From Mariniblastus sp. (GTDB lineage: Bacteria > Planctomycetota > Planctomycetia > Pirellulales > Pirellulaceae), in the NCBI GenBank assembly GCA_029251085.1, contig JAQXDZ010000055.1, positions 1 through 42,670 of the forward strand: 42,670 nt of DNA. Reading direction: 5' to 3'. Of the stretch, positions 8,640 to 17,025 are shown in pieces (the first letter of the stretch is position 1; each line of letters starts with the position of its first letter). A program made the translations under genes and the position numbers. Below the pieces are notes generated by a model. It did no database searches. It was not told the DNA's origin and saw only the letters and a list, made by a program, of their open reading frames with translations.

Positions 8640-8701
8640 ACTTGAGTCAGCTAATTTGAGGTGCGTCGAGGTTCTTTTCTCTGAAGCCAAAGTTTTGAAT
8701 C

Positions 8702-9316
8702 ATGTCTTTGCAGTCGATCAACATTCCCGATGAAATAAAAAACCTTTCCCATTCGGCGGCGGCGAGTCGGTTGATTGACTTGTCCAACGAGAGGATTGAG
8801 GAATTCATGTTGGCAGATGATCTCGTGATTGAGAATTTTGTGCCCTGTGATTTTCATCTTTTGGATCAAGCGTTGAGTTGGATTGAGCAGAATCATCTGC
8901 TGACCGGTGCACGTTTTTGCGAACTTGGCAGTGGTTTTGGGGTGGCCGCGATGTTAGCCGCTTTGCGTGGAATGGAGTCGGTTGGGATCGAAATTGAGTC
9001 AACTTTGGTTGATCAAGCTAACCGCTTGTCCGCCGAACTGGATCTGTCAGCCCAATTTTACTGCGGAAGTTTTGTGCCGCATGATGTTTCGGAAATCGTA
9101 GAAATTTCACGGGATGTAGAGCATGTGGACACGAGCGAGAGCGAGGTTTACCAAGAAATAGGATTGGATCTTGATGATTTCGATTTGTTTTTTGCTTTTC
9201 CCTGGCCAGGTGAAGAGCATTTTTTCGAATCGGTTTTCACGGCGGGAGCGGCGGTGAATTCCCTGCTGTTAACTTATCGAGGGCGTAACGGCATGCACCT
9301 GTTACGGAAAACTTAG
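8702..9316 (+). CDS. Class I SAM-dependent methyltransferase-like protein
   Basis: The 204-residue protein has no signal sequence and should be cytoplasmic. The SAM-binding motif I is clear (RFCELGSGFG, residues 71-80), followed by the acidic strand end VGIEIE that would hold the ribose. A later FDLFFAFPWPGEEHFF block occupies the place of motif IV. The fold resembles small Rossmann methyltransferases that act on protein or RNA, but no family-specific substrate motif is seen. It lies 62 bp after the truncated KptA and may share its transcript. An Asp/Glu-rich insertion (about residues 130-160) is unusual. Confidence 0.8.
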   Translation: MSLQSINIPDEIKNLSHSAAASRLIDLSNERIEEFMLADDLVIENFVPCDFHLLDQALSWIEQNHLLTGARFCELGSGFGVAAMLAALRGMESVGIEIESTLVDQANRLSAELDLSAQFYCGSFVPHDVSEIVEISRDVEHVDTSESEVYQEIGLDLDDFDLFFAFPWPGEEHFFESVFTAGAAVNSLLLTYRGRNGMHLLRKT

Positions 9317-9349
9317 TTCCAGCGTCTCCTAAGGATCAATTGCCTTAAA

Positions 9350-9376
9350 GACCGCGGTCGCTTGGTCGGATCCGAC
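9350..9376. repeat. Two adjacent perfect palindromes in a convergent gap
   Basis: GACCGCGGTC (9350-9359, 10 bp) and GTCGGATCCGAC (9365-9376, 12 bp) lie 5 bp apart between the converging methyltransferase and LEPR-XLL genes. They could act as a bidirectional transcription stop or be chance; no T-run follows on either strand. Confidence 0.5.
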
Positions 9377-9444
9377 TGAGTGGGTCCAAAACCTAGCCCA
9401 TTTGTGAAACGGTACGTACCTCTATGCACTAACTGCAGTTTTAA

Positions 9445-11997
9445 TCACTCTCCAATGACTTGCTGGAATATATCGTCTTGCAAGCCGAATTCCCTGTCTG
9501 TGGCTAAGAGATCATTCATGATTGGTGAGGTGATTGTCTCGCTTTTATTCGTAGGTGTGATTGTCTGATTTTCGTCAATCAAGTCGATGGTGGTGAAACC
9601 TTCGATAAAGGAATCCCGCAGCGCTAAACTTAACTCAGCCCGCTTGCTGCCAAATAACTTGGGTAGCGAATGATAATCCATCATTCGCTGGAGGCCGACT
9701 GTTTCGCCCAAATCAGGAGTAAAATTGGTAGTGGAAGCAAGGCTTGAGTGAGCTCCTGATCCGAAGCCCATAAATCCGCTGGACGCACTGGGCGTGATTA
9801 GTTTCACTGGACTAAACCCAGATTGATTCTGCCTCGCGATTGCGATGTCAATCAAATTAACTTTACTGTCTCGGTTAAAGTCAAACTGGTTATTGATGTC
9901 AGTAGATCCAAAGCCTGTTTGGTTTTGCCGAGTGCCTGCCACGTCTGCTAGGTTAACAATTGCATTGCCGGAATCATTTCCGGTCTCGCCGATGACATTG
10001 CCAAAATAAAACACGGATGGGTCAGCGAATCCAGTTGTCGAATTGGACAGGAAGGTGACTTCCAGCCAAACGTTCTTAATCGCTTCGTCGGCCCAGGTTA
10101 AGAAGATAAGATCTGACCCACCGGGGGTTGAATTAGATTGATAGGTTATCGCGGTTGGCGAAGGAGCGGTGGACCAGCTGGTCACGTCGTTGCTGTTGCC
10201 AATTGTAAATTCAAAAAATTGATCCAGGTTACTGGAATTCGGAACGGTCGGAAGCTCATTGACTTCTAAAACCATTCCGTTGATTCCTTTTGAGTAACTA
10301 TGGTAGTTTTCGAAAGTCGCAGTTTCACCCGGAAGCAACGGAGTTTTTCCAGAGGTGCTGTCTAGGTCGCTTGCTGTATCGAAACTGGAACCCTCATAAA
10401 AGATCCCAGCAGAGGCTATTGAGGGTACCTGGTACCGGTAGTCCACCACGACCGGCAAATGATCACTGGCGTTGGCGAGTGCGGAAAGGACTGAATTTGA
10501 AGCCCCACTCCCAGTTGTGATGGCTTGGTCAAAAGTATGCGAACCGTCGTTTCCAAAGGCTCGGTAGGTACCTGGGATGTATTCGAGACCGCCAGCAGCC
10601 AAAACGTCGTCATTAATCAATTGGAAATCAAAGCGATCATCCATTGGTCCGGCTGGATTTTGAGTGTGGATGGATTTGTAGGAGGAATTGTTATGCCAAT
10701 TCCCTGGAGAATTGATTGGGTCGAGAACTTGGCCGGAACCCGAGCCAGTGAGAATTTGGTAGGAGGACTCGGTGCTTCTATCGATGTTGAGGTCGCCGAT
10801 CACGAAGTAATTTTCATCGGTTCCTAAGGCATCAAGTTCAGCGCGAATTCCATTTGCCTCGGTTTGCCGAGTGGATGCATTGGAGGCATTCAGGTGAACA
10901 TTGAAGACGTGAAAATCTGCGGAGTCCGTCGCTGCGGCGTTGGGGCGAAACAGCCCACGGTAAGGATCACGAGTGTAATTACCACCCACGTTTTCGGTCT
11001 CTAATAACGTCAGCGTCTCGGTGTTATAGAGAAAACCGAAATAGTCGCCGCTGGAGTTGATTCCAATAGACTGGGTGTAGTTTTGCGAATAAAGAGAATC
11101 CAGTGCCGACTCAAGCAGCGAGAGGGACGAGGGATCTGTTTCTTGAATGACTAATAAATCAATTTCCCGGGTTACCCCGGACACGGTTTCCAGACCGATC
11201 GCCGAAAAAATGGTTGAGAATTGATTTTGATCACTCGAATTTTGCGGTGAGTTGGCGGTGTTATAGCTGACGATGCGTAGTTCCTGCGTCTGGACGTCGC
11301 CTACGCCTCCGCCGCCTGCTCCACCAGTCGTATCACTGCTGACCACAATCTCATCAAAACCAAGTTCATCCCGACTGCCGCTGCCGGATTCATCGGCTAT
11401 CGTCCACTTGAAAAAGAGGTCGGAGCCATTCGGGACGGAGACGCTAAAAGTCGACTCAAGTGGATTAAGCGTCCAACCCGCAGAGTCTGATGCTAAGGGG
11501 GTTTCGTAATCTGAATCAGAGAGTGATACGTAGTTGGAGTCGTCAAGGGAATAACTGAGTTTAACAGAGTTGCTCCGTTGTTCGTTATTGTTAACCCATA
11601 GATCGTAGTTAATCGTCCACTGGTCTATCGCAGTTCCGGTCGTGTTCGTAAGTTTCAGGCCGATTGAGCCAGGCGTCATGTCGCTACCGGTCGGTTGGAC
11701 GCCAAGTGTGCGATTGCTGCCAACGTCGAACGAATAGATCCCACCAGATGAAATACCACCCGTAGATTCTCCCCCCGCAAAATCACTGGAGGTATGATCG
11801 CCCCCAAAGGTACCGTCACCTTGGCTCAGTCCAGTGGCTCGCCAGTAGTTCGAGTCGAGTTGACCTGTTGACGGCGAGTTTGCAAACCCGGACCCGTCAA
11901 AAGCGTCAAAAGTTTCAGAAAAAAGAGTCGCCAATAAACGACGTGGTTCAAGAGGTTGGTAGTTGAGGCCTCTGTGCCTCCGACGAATGTAGTTCAA
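9445..11997 (-). CDS. LEPR-XLL surface protein with endonuclease/exonuclease/phosphatase domain and dockerin-like repeats
   Basis: The protein has 850 residues from a TTG start; no ATG precedes the LEPRRLL motif at residues 16-22, which marks the planctomycete LEPR-XLL N-terminal export/anchor class. A beta-sandwich region follows (about 25-225). The endonuclease/exonuclease/phosphatase fold runs from about 236 to 523, with the landmarks LRIVSYN, the catalytic-site glutamate in VIQET, FNVHLNAS, IGDLNIDR and a closing SDHLPVVVDYR. Another beta-rich region precedes two dockerin-type I-like loops near 680-727 (NLADVAGTRQNQTGF and DFNRDSKVNLIDIAIARQNQSGF). The C-terminal 120 residues are low in recognisable features. 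The enzyme would cleave phosphodiesters (extracellular DNA or another phosphoester) at the cell surface. Its upstream gap is shared with the divergent vWA gene. Confidence 0.9.
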   Translation of the reverse strand: MNYIRRRHRGLNYQPLEPRRLLATLFSETFDAFDGSGFANSPSTGQLDSNYWRATGLSQGDGTFGGDHTSSDFAGGESTGGISSGGIYSFDVGSNRTLGVQPTGSDMTPGSIGLKLTNTTGTAIDQWTINYDLWVNNNEQRSNSVKLSYSLDDSNYVSLSDSDYETPLASDSAGWTLNPLESTFSVSVPNGSDLFFKWTIADESGSGSRDELGFDEIVVSSDTTGGAGGGGVGDVQTQELRIVSYNTANSPQNSSDQNQFSTIFSAIGLETVSGVTREIDLLVIQETDPSSLSLLESALDSLYSQNYTQSIGINSSGDYFGFLYNTETLTLLETENVGGNYTRDPYRGLFRPNAAATDSADFHVFNVHLNASNASTRQTEANGIRAELDALGTDENYFVIGDLNIDRSTESSYQILTGSGSGQVLDPINSPGNWHNNSSYKSIHTQNPAGPMDDRFDFQLINDDVLAAGGLEYIPGTYRAFGNDGSHTFDQAITTGSGASNSVLSALANASDHLPVVVDYRYQVPSIASAGIFYEGSSFDTASDLDSTSGKTPLLPGETATFENYHSYSKGINGMVLEVNELPTVPNSSNLDQFFEFTIGNSNDVTSWSTAPSPTAITYQSNSTPGGSDLIFLTWADEAIKNVWLEVTFLSNSTTGFADPSVFYFGNVIGETGNDSGNAIVNLADVAGTRQNQTGFGSTDINNQFDFNRDSKVNLIDIAIARQNQSGFSPVKLITPSASSGFMGFGSGAHSSLASTTNFTPDLGETVGLQRMMDYHSLPKLFGSKRAELSLALRDSFIEGFTTIDLIDENQTITPTNKSETITSPIMNDLLATDREFGLQDDIFQQVIGE

Positions 11998-12817
11998 TTC
12001 GTTTCCGATCGGGTCAAGTTGCTTACGCTAGATGCAGTTTGGGCGGGATAAAATAAGGGAGTCTCTTATTATAACTAGCGGTAAAAAATTCGGAACCGCT
12101 AAATTGGATTCAACCGGATCGTCGAGCTAATTGAATTGGATGATCCACTATATAGAAGTAGGACTGGATGGTTGTTTTCCGTAGAGACATTTTAGACCTG
12201 CAAAACGGATCTATTTTGATTGGTTTATCAAAAGACATTAATGGGGCGAGGGTTGCTGGGTGTCTACAAAAGGGAATCCCGGAATTTCAATCAAAAGGCC
12301 AACTTACTTTATGGTCCCTTCCACCGGTTTGAGCTGTTTCCACATTCGGAACTGAATGTATTAGAATCTTGGTTTTGACTGATCCGGCGGCGAATATTTC
12401 GCGAAAATTCAATTTGTCGATGATCTAAATGGCAGGAAGTCGGTCGAAATTGATTGGGCCGTTGGCTGCTACGCTAGTTTAAAGATGTCTAGACCTTTTT
12501 TCGCATCCGGGTTGTTGGCGTTTGATGTATGTCGAACGCGGTTACAATTCGATTGAGTTAACTTTTAGTGTTGAACGTTTCTAGATGCCACGCCTAAGAA
12601 CTCGGTAAGGAAGAGCTGAGAGCGAGCTCAACATGCTGTCTAATAACGTAAGTTTTGTTGCGTAGTAGGTGAATTGAGTGAAGGCATTACGATATCAGTG
12701 GTGTTAACGGCAAAAAGAGCGACCCTCTGAAATTCTGGCGTTTTGCTTTCTTGATTTTCGTGGATCAGCCGTAACAATAACCGTGGGCAGTCGGCGGCAC
12801 CTCCGTCAGTAAGGCGC
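11998..12817. other. Divergent intergenic region, 820 bp
   Basis: This is the gap between the divergent LEPR-XLL and vWA genes, so it must hold both promoters. An inverted repeat AATAAG-N7-CTTATT lies at 12052-12070, about 55-75 bp upstream of the LEPR-XLL start. I see no ORF, RNA gene or repeat array in the rest. Confidence 0.5.
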
Positions 12818-14005
12818 ATGTTTATGGTTATCGAACGAGTAGATAAGGCAGACGACGCAAGTATGCTCGGGGTAAATGCGCGTCGTGGTAGACCGAGTTT
12901 AGCCAGGCGATGCAGTGTCGGTGCCTCGTCTCATACGCATGTCGCGACTTCAACGCTCCCCACGATTGGTCCCCGTAAACGCCTCTCCGTGCCACGATCA
13001 GAAACCAGGGTTTTGGTTGGCAATTGCGAAATAGATTCCTCAACGGCTGTTCAGGAAGTCTATTCCAATGAGTCCCTCAAGATGTTCGGGCCACGGGGTC
13101 TTAGGGGTCTGCCTTCTTGGTTGTGGAGTACGATTCTTCATCTGGCTGTGTTGTTGGTTTTAGCGTTGTTTACATTTAGCGAGGACGTTGGCCCGCGAAG
13201 TATTGTTCTCGATGTTTTGGATGCGCCCGATTCTATTGTGTTGACAACGACGGATATTGTTTTGAATCCGATTGAACTGGACGAAGACACCGAGCTGGAA
13301 CCGATCGAAGTTGGTGCGATGAAATTTGATTCGCCAGATCTTTCTTCTGCTTTGATGGCTAGTGTTCCGCTGGATATCGAAAGCTCGATCGATCTTTCTT
13401 CGCTTGATGGATTGGAAGCTGTTTTCGCAAGTGAAGCTGATGACAGTCTTGCTAAGGTAGGTGACGGTGCCAAGGCGAAATTTTTTGGGATCAACTCCTA
13501 CGGTAAAAAATTTGTGTTCGTAATTGATTGTTCGGGTAGCATGAAGGGGAGTCGTTGGCGACGCGCGGTCAATGAGCTGCGCCAAGCAGTCAATGGCCTG
13601 GAAGGTGATCAGGAATTTTTAGTCTTGTTGTACAATACGCAGACAAAAGTCATGCTCGATTCCGATTTGCAGTCCGCGGGACTCTCGGTTGCGACGAGTG
13701 ATAACAAACGGCGAATGTTTTATTGGTTGAAAAAACAAATTCCTAATGGCTCTACCTTTCCAGGGCCAGCCGTATACGCAGCTTTAAAACTTCGACCCGA
13801 CGCTATATTTCTTTTGTCTGACGGCTTGCTTAAGGACAATACCGTTAATTGGTTAAAACAATGGAATGCGCCAAGATCTGAGCAGGGTGTTTATTCTGCC
13901 TCAAACGTGGTACCGATGAATACGATTTCTTTGGATGGTCAAGGAGAATGGGTCATGCGCACCATTGCCCATCAAAATGGTGGAGTATTCGTGTCCGCGA
14001 AATAG
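12818..14005 (+). CDS. von Willebrand factor A domain membrane protein
   Basis: The protein has 395 residues from ATG 12818; the ATG at 12824 is also possible. The first 95 residues are basic and Ser/Thr-rich and look cytoplasmic. A single transmembrane segment follows (WLWSTILHLAVLLVLALFTF, about 101-120). An acidic linker (about 125-220) leads to the vWA domain. The metal-ion adhesion site begins with DCSGS at Asp237, followed by GSTFPGPAVYAAL and DAIFLLSDG, which supply the other metal-site residues. vWA domains bind partners through the metal site; in planctomycetes this architecture is common, but its partner is not known. There is no AAA+ ATPase neighbour, so a MoxR-type complex is not supported. 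Confidence 0.9.
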   Translation: MFMVIERVDKADDASMLGVNARRGRPSLARRCSVGASSHTHVATSTLPTIGPRKRLSVPRSETRVLVGNCEIDSSTAVQEVYSNESLKMFGPRGLRGLPSWLWSTILHLAVLLVLALFTFSEDVGPRSIVLDVLDAPDSIVLTTTDIVLNPIELDEDTELEPIEVGAMKFDSPDLSSALMASVPLDIESSIDLSSLDGLEAVFASEADDSLAKVGDGAKAKFFGINSYGKKFVFVIDCSGSMKGSRWRRAVNELRQAVNGLEGDQEFLVLLYNTQTKVMLDSDLQSAGLSVATSDNKRRMFYWLKKQIPNGSTFPGPAVYAALKLRPDAIFLLSDGLLKDNTVNWLKQWNAPRSEQGVYSASNVVPMNTISLDGQGEWVMRTIAHQNGGVFVSAK

Positions 14006-14051
14006 CATTCGCAATTCATTGAGTGTCTGTTTTTTGATTTTTGAATGACCT

Positions 14052-14079
14052 AGATGCGACAAAGAAGATGCGACAAAGA
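14052..14079. repeat. Perfect 14-bp tandem duplication
   Basis: The unit AGATGCGACAAAGA occurs twice without a gap or mismatch, about 47 bp after the vWA stop codon. Origin by slippage is likely. Confidence 0.9.
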
Positions 14080-14314
14080 TATAGGCAGCGGGATCTGCCT
14101 AGTATTCATTTCTGGTAATGAGTGACGTTCTCATGGATGGATTTGGCGAACGGCTCCTACTCTCTAAACAGTGCTTCAAGTTTCTATTCCTCAGTTATTC
14201 AATCACTTTGGCTACGCAGTAAATTTTGCTGTCTTGCTAAGTCAGCGTAGCCGCAATGGATATGGAACCTTTTCTGGGTAGTTCCCGTTCTCGCTCTTTG
14301 TGTGTTTCAGTTTT

Positions 14315-14346
14315 AAGTTAGCGCAGCTAAAAGTTAGCGCAGGTAA
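14315..14346. repeat. 16-bp tandem duplication with internal palindrome
   Basis: AAGTTAGCGCAGCTAA is followed directly by AAGTTAGCGCAGGTAA, one mismatch in 16. The first copy contains the inverted repeat TTAGC-GCA-GCTAA, which the mismatch damages in the second copy. It could be a duplicated operator site. Confidence 0.85.
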
Positions 14347-14610
14347 AGTTTGTTAAACGACACCGAGTACACATTGAGCGTGCGATTAGCGTGCTCACTT
14401 GTAGTATGTTTTCCAAAGTATCGATTGCAAACGACTTTCTTGAAAGGTTTGACATTCGCTATACAGCGAGCCAGAATGTGAGCTCGTTATTATTTACGTT
14501 AGCCGTGGGAGAATAGGCTCGGTGTAGCGGCTGCCGGTAACAACATTTGTCTGCCATTCGATTGTGGCAGGTACTTCTTCACGCAAACGACCCATTTAAG
14601 AAATTAATGA

Positions 14611-16041
14611 ATGAAAAATTCTTGCAGAGTTCAAAATATTGCTTGGTTATTGCTGCCTTTTCTTTTTACGGCGGCAAGTGCCCGTGGGCAGGAATTGGGT
14701 ACAGAGGATTCGAAGGGGCCGATTAAGGTATTCATCCTATCGGGTCAATCCAACATGGTAGGAGCAGGGAAAGTTACCGGAGGTGGTGGACGGTGGGGTG
14801 ATGAGTTTATTGACCCAGTCGTTTCTGTTTATGAAGGCTCGTATGACGCAGCAAATGATTACGATTCGTTGACACCAATAAAGACTTTAAAGTTAGCCAA
14901 GTTCGGTGGTACGCAACCGACGCCCTATCCTGGCGGCGGGACTCATGTGACGCGAGGTTTTATTCAAGTCAAAAAGTCGGGTTCTTATCAGTTTCGACCG
15001 GGATACGGTGGTTCGATGCGAAACATTATGGAGGTGGATGGGAAAGAGGTTCATCGGCAAGAGGGGAATGAGAAAGCTGTCCGCTCTGAAGTTAAACTTT
15101 CAGCTGGCAAAAAGGTGCCGTTCAAAATCACTTATTTGACTAACGATGCAAATGGTCTTGGTTGGATCAATCAGATGGATGTGCCGGGGGCTCTTTCAAC
15201 GCTCGTAAATCATCAGGGCATGTACCCGTATCTGATCAATGAAAAAGGGCAATGGTCTGCCCGAGATGATGTTTGGTACAAAGGCGTGGTGACTGCAACC
15301 GGAAGCCATTGGCTGGGGGTCGAGTCGGGGCGGATTGGTCCAGAGCTTGGATTTGGGCATGTGGTTGGCGAGTTTGAGACGGATCCTGTCTTAGTGCTGA
15401 AGACATCTCAGGGGAATCGGTCGCTATCGTGGGACTTTTTACCGCCTGGTAGTAAAAGGTTTGAGCATGGCGGCAAGGTTTACGCTGGTTATCAAGAATC
15501 GCCTCTGTCCTGGGACAAAGGCGCAACGCCTGAAGCGATCGAGTGGTACGCCGGAAAGCAGTATGATGACTGTTTCAATGCCGCTAAGGATGTGCTTGGA
15601 AAGTTTGATGAGCAGTTTCCGCACTGGAAAGGGCGTGGTTATGAGATTGTCGGCTTCTGTTGGTGGCAAGGCGATAAAGACCGTTATAACGAGGCTCATG
15701 CGCTTCAGTACGAAAAGAACTTAGTTCATCTCATCAAAACGTTACGAACCGAGTTCAATGCTCCTCTTGCAAAATTTGTGATTGCCACGCTTGGCCAAAC
15801 AGCAAAAGACAATGCAGAAGGGAACGAGAAACTTATTCTTGATGCCCAACTCAACGTCGCGGGAGAAACAGGGAAATACCCAGAATTTGAAGGGAACGTC
15901 AGCACGGTCTATACGCATCCAATCAGTCAGGGTGGCGCTTCCAATAGCCATTACAACGGGAATGCGCAAACTTACATGGACGTAGGAAGTGCAATGGGCG
16001 AAGCGATGGTTGATCTCTTAAAGAAGGATAGCGCTAAATAG
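14611..16041 (+). CDS. Exported sialate O-acetylesterase-like (SASA/CE6) esterase with internal insert domain
   Basis: The 476-residue protein has a signal peptide (about 1-27, ending near ARGQ). Block I, FILSGQSNM, gives the nucleophile Ser47. The block WWQGDKD is at 351-357, and the likely catalytic histidine is His447 in SHYNGN. Between block I and the rest lies an insertion of about 130 residues (roughly 70-200) with beta-rich character and the phrase FRPGYGGSMRNIMEVDGKEV; it resembles the PA14-type inserts seen in planctomycete esterases, but I hold this loosely. Family members remove acetyl groups from sialic acids or from xylan-like polysaccharides. It is likely exported and may prepare acylated glycans for the hydrolases nearby. 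An ATG at 14607 overlaps the chosen start but is out of frame. Confidence 0.9.
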   Translation: MKNSCRVQNIAWLLLPFLFTAASARGQELGTEDSKGPIKVFILSGQSNMVGAGKVTGGGGRWGDEFIDPVVSVYEGSYDAANDYDSLTPIKTLKLAKFGGTQPTPYPGGGTHVTRGFIQVKKSGSYQFRPGYGGSMRNIMEVDGKEVHRQEGNEKAVRSEVKLSAGKKVPFKITYLTNDANGLGWINQMDVPGALSTLVNHQGMYPYLINEKGQWSARDDVWYKGVVTATGSHWLGVESGRIGPELGFGHVVGEFETDPVLVLKTSQGNRSLSWDFLPPGSKRFEHGGKVYAGYQESPLSWDKGATPEAIEWYAGKQYDDCFNAAKDVLGKFDEQFPHWKGRGYEIVGFCWWQGDKDRYNEAHALQYEKNLVHLIKTLRTEFNAPLAKFVIATLGQTAKDNAEGNEKLILDAQLNVAGETGKYPEFEGNVSTVYTHPISQGGASNSHYNGNAQTYMDVGSAMGEAMVDLLKKDSAK

Positions 16042-16245
16042 CTGTTTTTAATATCAATTCGGAGTCGGGACTGAGGCTAGAGGTTTAAGACAGACTGCGG
16101 CTTCTAATTAAGTCAAAAGATTGTAATTGCGTTGTGGCCGAACCGAAGGATGGCCATTAGTAAATTGATTTTGTGTGACCAGACCGTGGCGTCATTGGAT
16201 ACATTTGACGATTCCCGCTTCATTTATCAACGCGGTTTATATTTC

Positions 16246-17025
16246 ATGAAATCAGGTTTGATTGAAGCTGCGTTTGTTTTTGCGGCGATTGTCTACGCTT
16301 CGATCATCTTGAGTGACGAATCGTTGGCTCAATCACCGGTTCGAGAACCGATTCGGTTGCCGGGCGTGGTGGTGGATTTCGGCAAACAATCTGTTGACCT
16401 AGAGGCCACCGTTTGTCTTGATGAAGGATTTCTAGAATTGGTTGCTTGTGCAAAGGGAAGCAAAGAACATGAGTCTATCGTATCGGTCGTGGGTCGGCCG
16501 ATGCATATCCACACAGCGTTGTTGCTGTTGAATGTTGATAATGGTAATCCGGCAATGCGTAAGTTGGTGGGCGGGGAAGACGAACGCTGGGTGGATATTC
16601 CCCCCAAAGGTGATCGCGTCGAAGTATTCTTTGTCGTAAAAGATTCGAACGGCAAGACCATTGAGCGACCCGTGCGTGACTTCGTTACCCGAGAGGAAAA
16701 GCCGCTAGACGGACTAGGATTACCGACCTCACTTTCCCTAACGACTAATGGCAAGGGTAAGGCCTTTCCAGAGTATTTTGTATTTTCAGGCTCGATCCTT
16801 CGTGACAACGGGCCGGGGCCGCGAACCTATTTGGCTGACGTTAGCGGTCATGTTTTGTCTATCGCTTCTTTCGGAGATGAGACACTGTGTTTGCCGAATC
16901 CCGAAAGCAAACGAAATGCCACCTTAACTTGGCGAGTGAATCCGAAACACTTGCCTAAGGTCGGCACGAAGATCACTCTCCGTCTCCGCCCAACAAAGAA
17001 GCATAAAGCTGGAGTAAAAAAATGA
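16246..17025 (+). CDS. YdjY-domain exported protein
   Basis: The protein is 259 residues from ATG 16246. The frame is open to 16132, but only the later start puts the hydrophobic segment (IEAAFVFAAIVYASIIL) at the N-terminus as a signal peptide ending near SLAQ. The family core, GFLELVACAKGSKEHESIV followed by HIHTALLLL, is typical of YdjY-domain proteins, which are small exported proteins of unknown biochemical role common in planctomycetes. The stop codon overlaps the start of the next gene (ATGA at 17022-17025), so the two are almost certainly translated from one transcript. No catalytic motif is evident. Confidence 0.85.
   Translation: MKSGLIEAAFVFAAIVYASIILSDESLAQSPVREPIRLPGVVVDFGKQSVDLEATVCLDEGFLELVACAKGSKEHESIVSVVGRPMHIHTALLLLNVDNGNPAMRKLVGGEDERWVDIPPKGDRVEVFFVVKDSNGKTIERPVRDFVTREEKPLDGLGLPTSLSLTTNGKGKAFPEYFVFSGSILRDNGPGPRTYLADVSGHVLSIASFGDETLCLPNPESKRNATLTWRVNPKHLPKVGTKITLRLRPTKKHKAGVKK

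Larger units (their letters stand above)
14006..14610. other. Intergenic region with short tandem and inverted repeats
   Basis: No gene is seen in these 605 bp. The region holds two short tandem duplications (14052-14079 and 14315-14346, listed separately) and an 8-bp inverted repeat, GGCTACGC (14210-14217) with GCGTAGCC (14245-14252). The promoter for the SASA gene should lie near the right end, but I could not pick it out. Confidence 0.55.

Noticed and set aside
12818..14005. Possibility of a MoxR/vWA chaperone system around the vWA gene.
   Set aside because: No AAA+ ATPase or related partner is encoded on either side.
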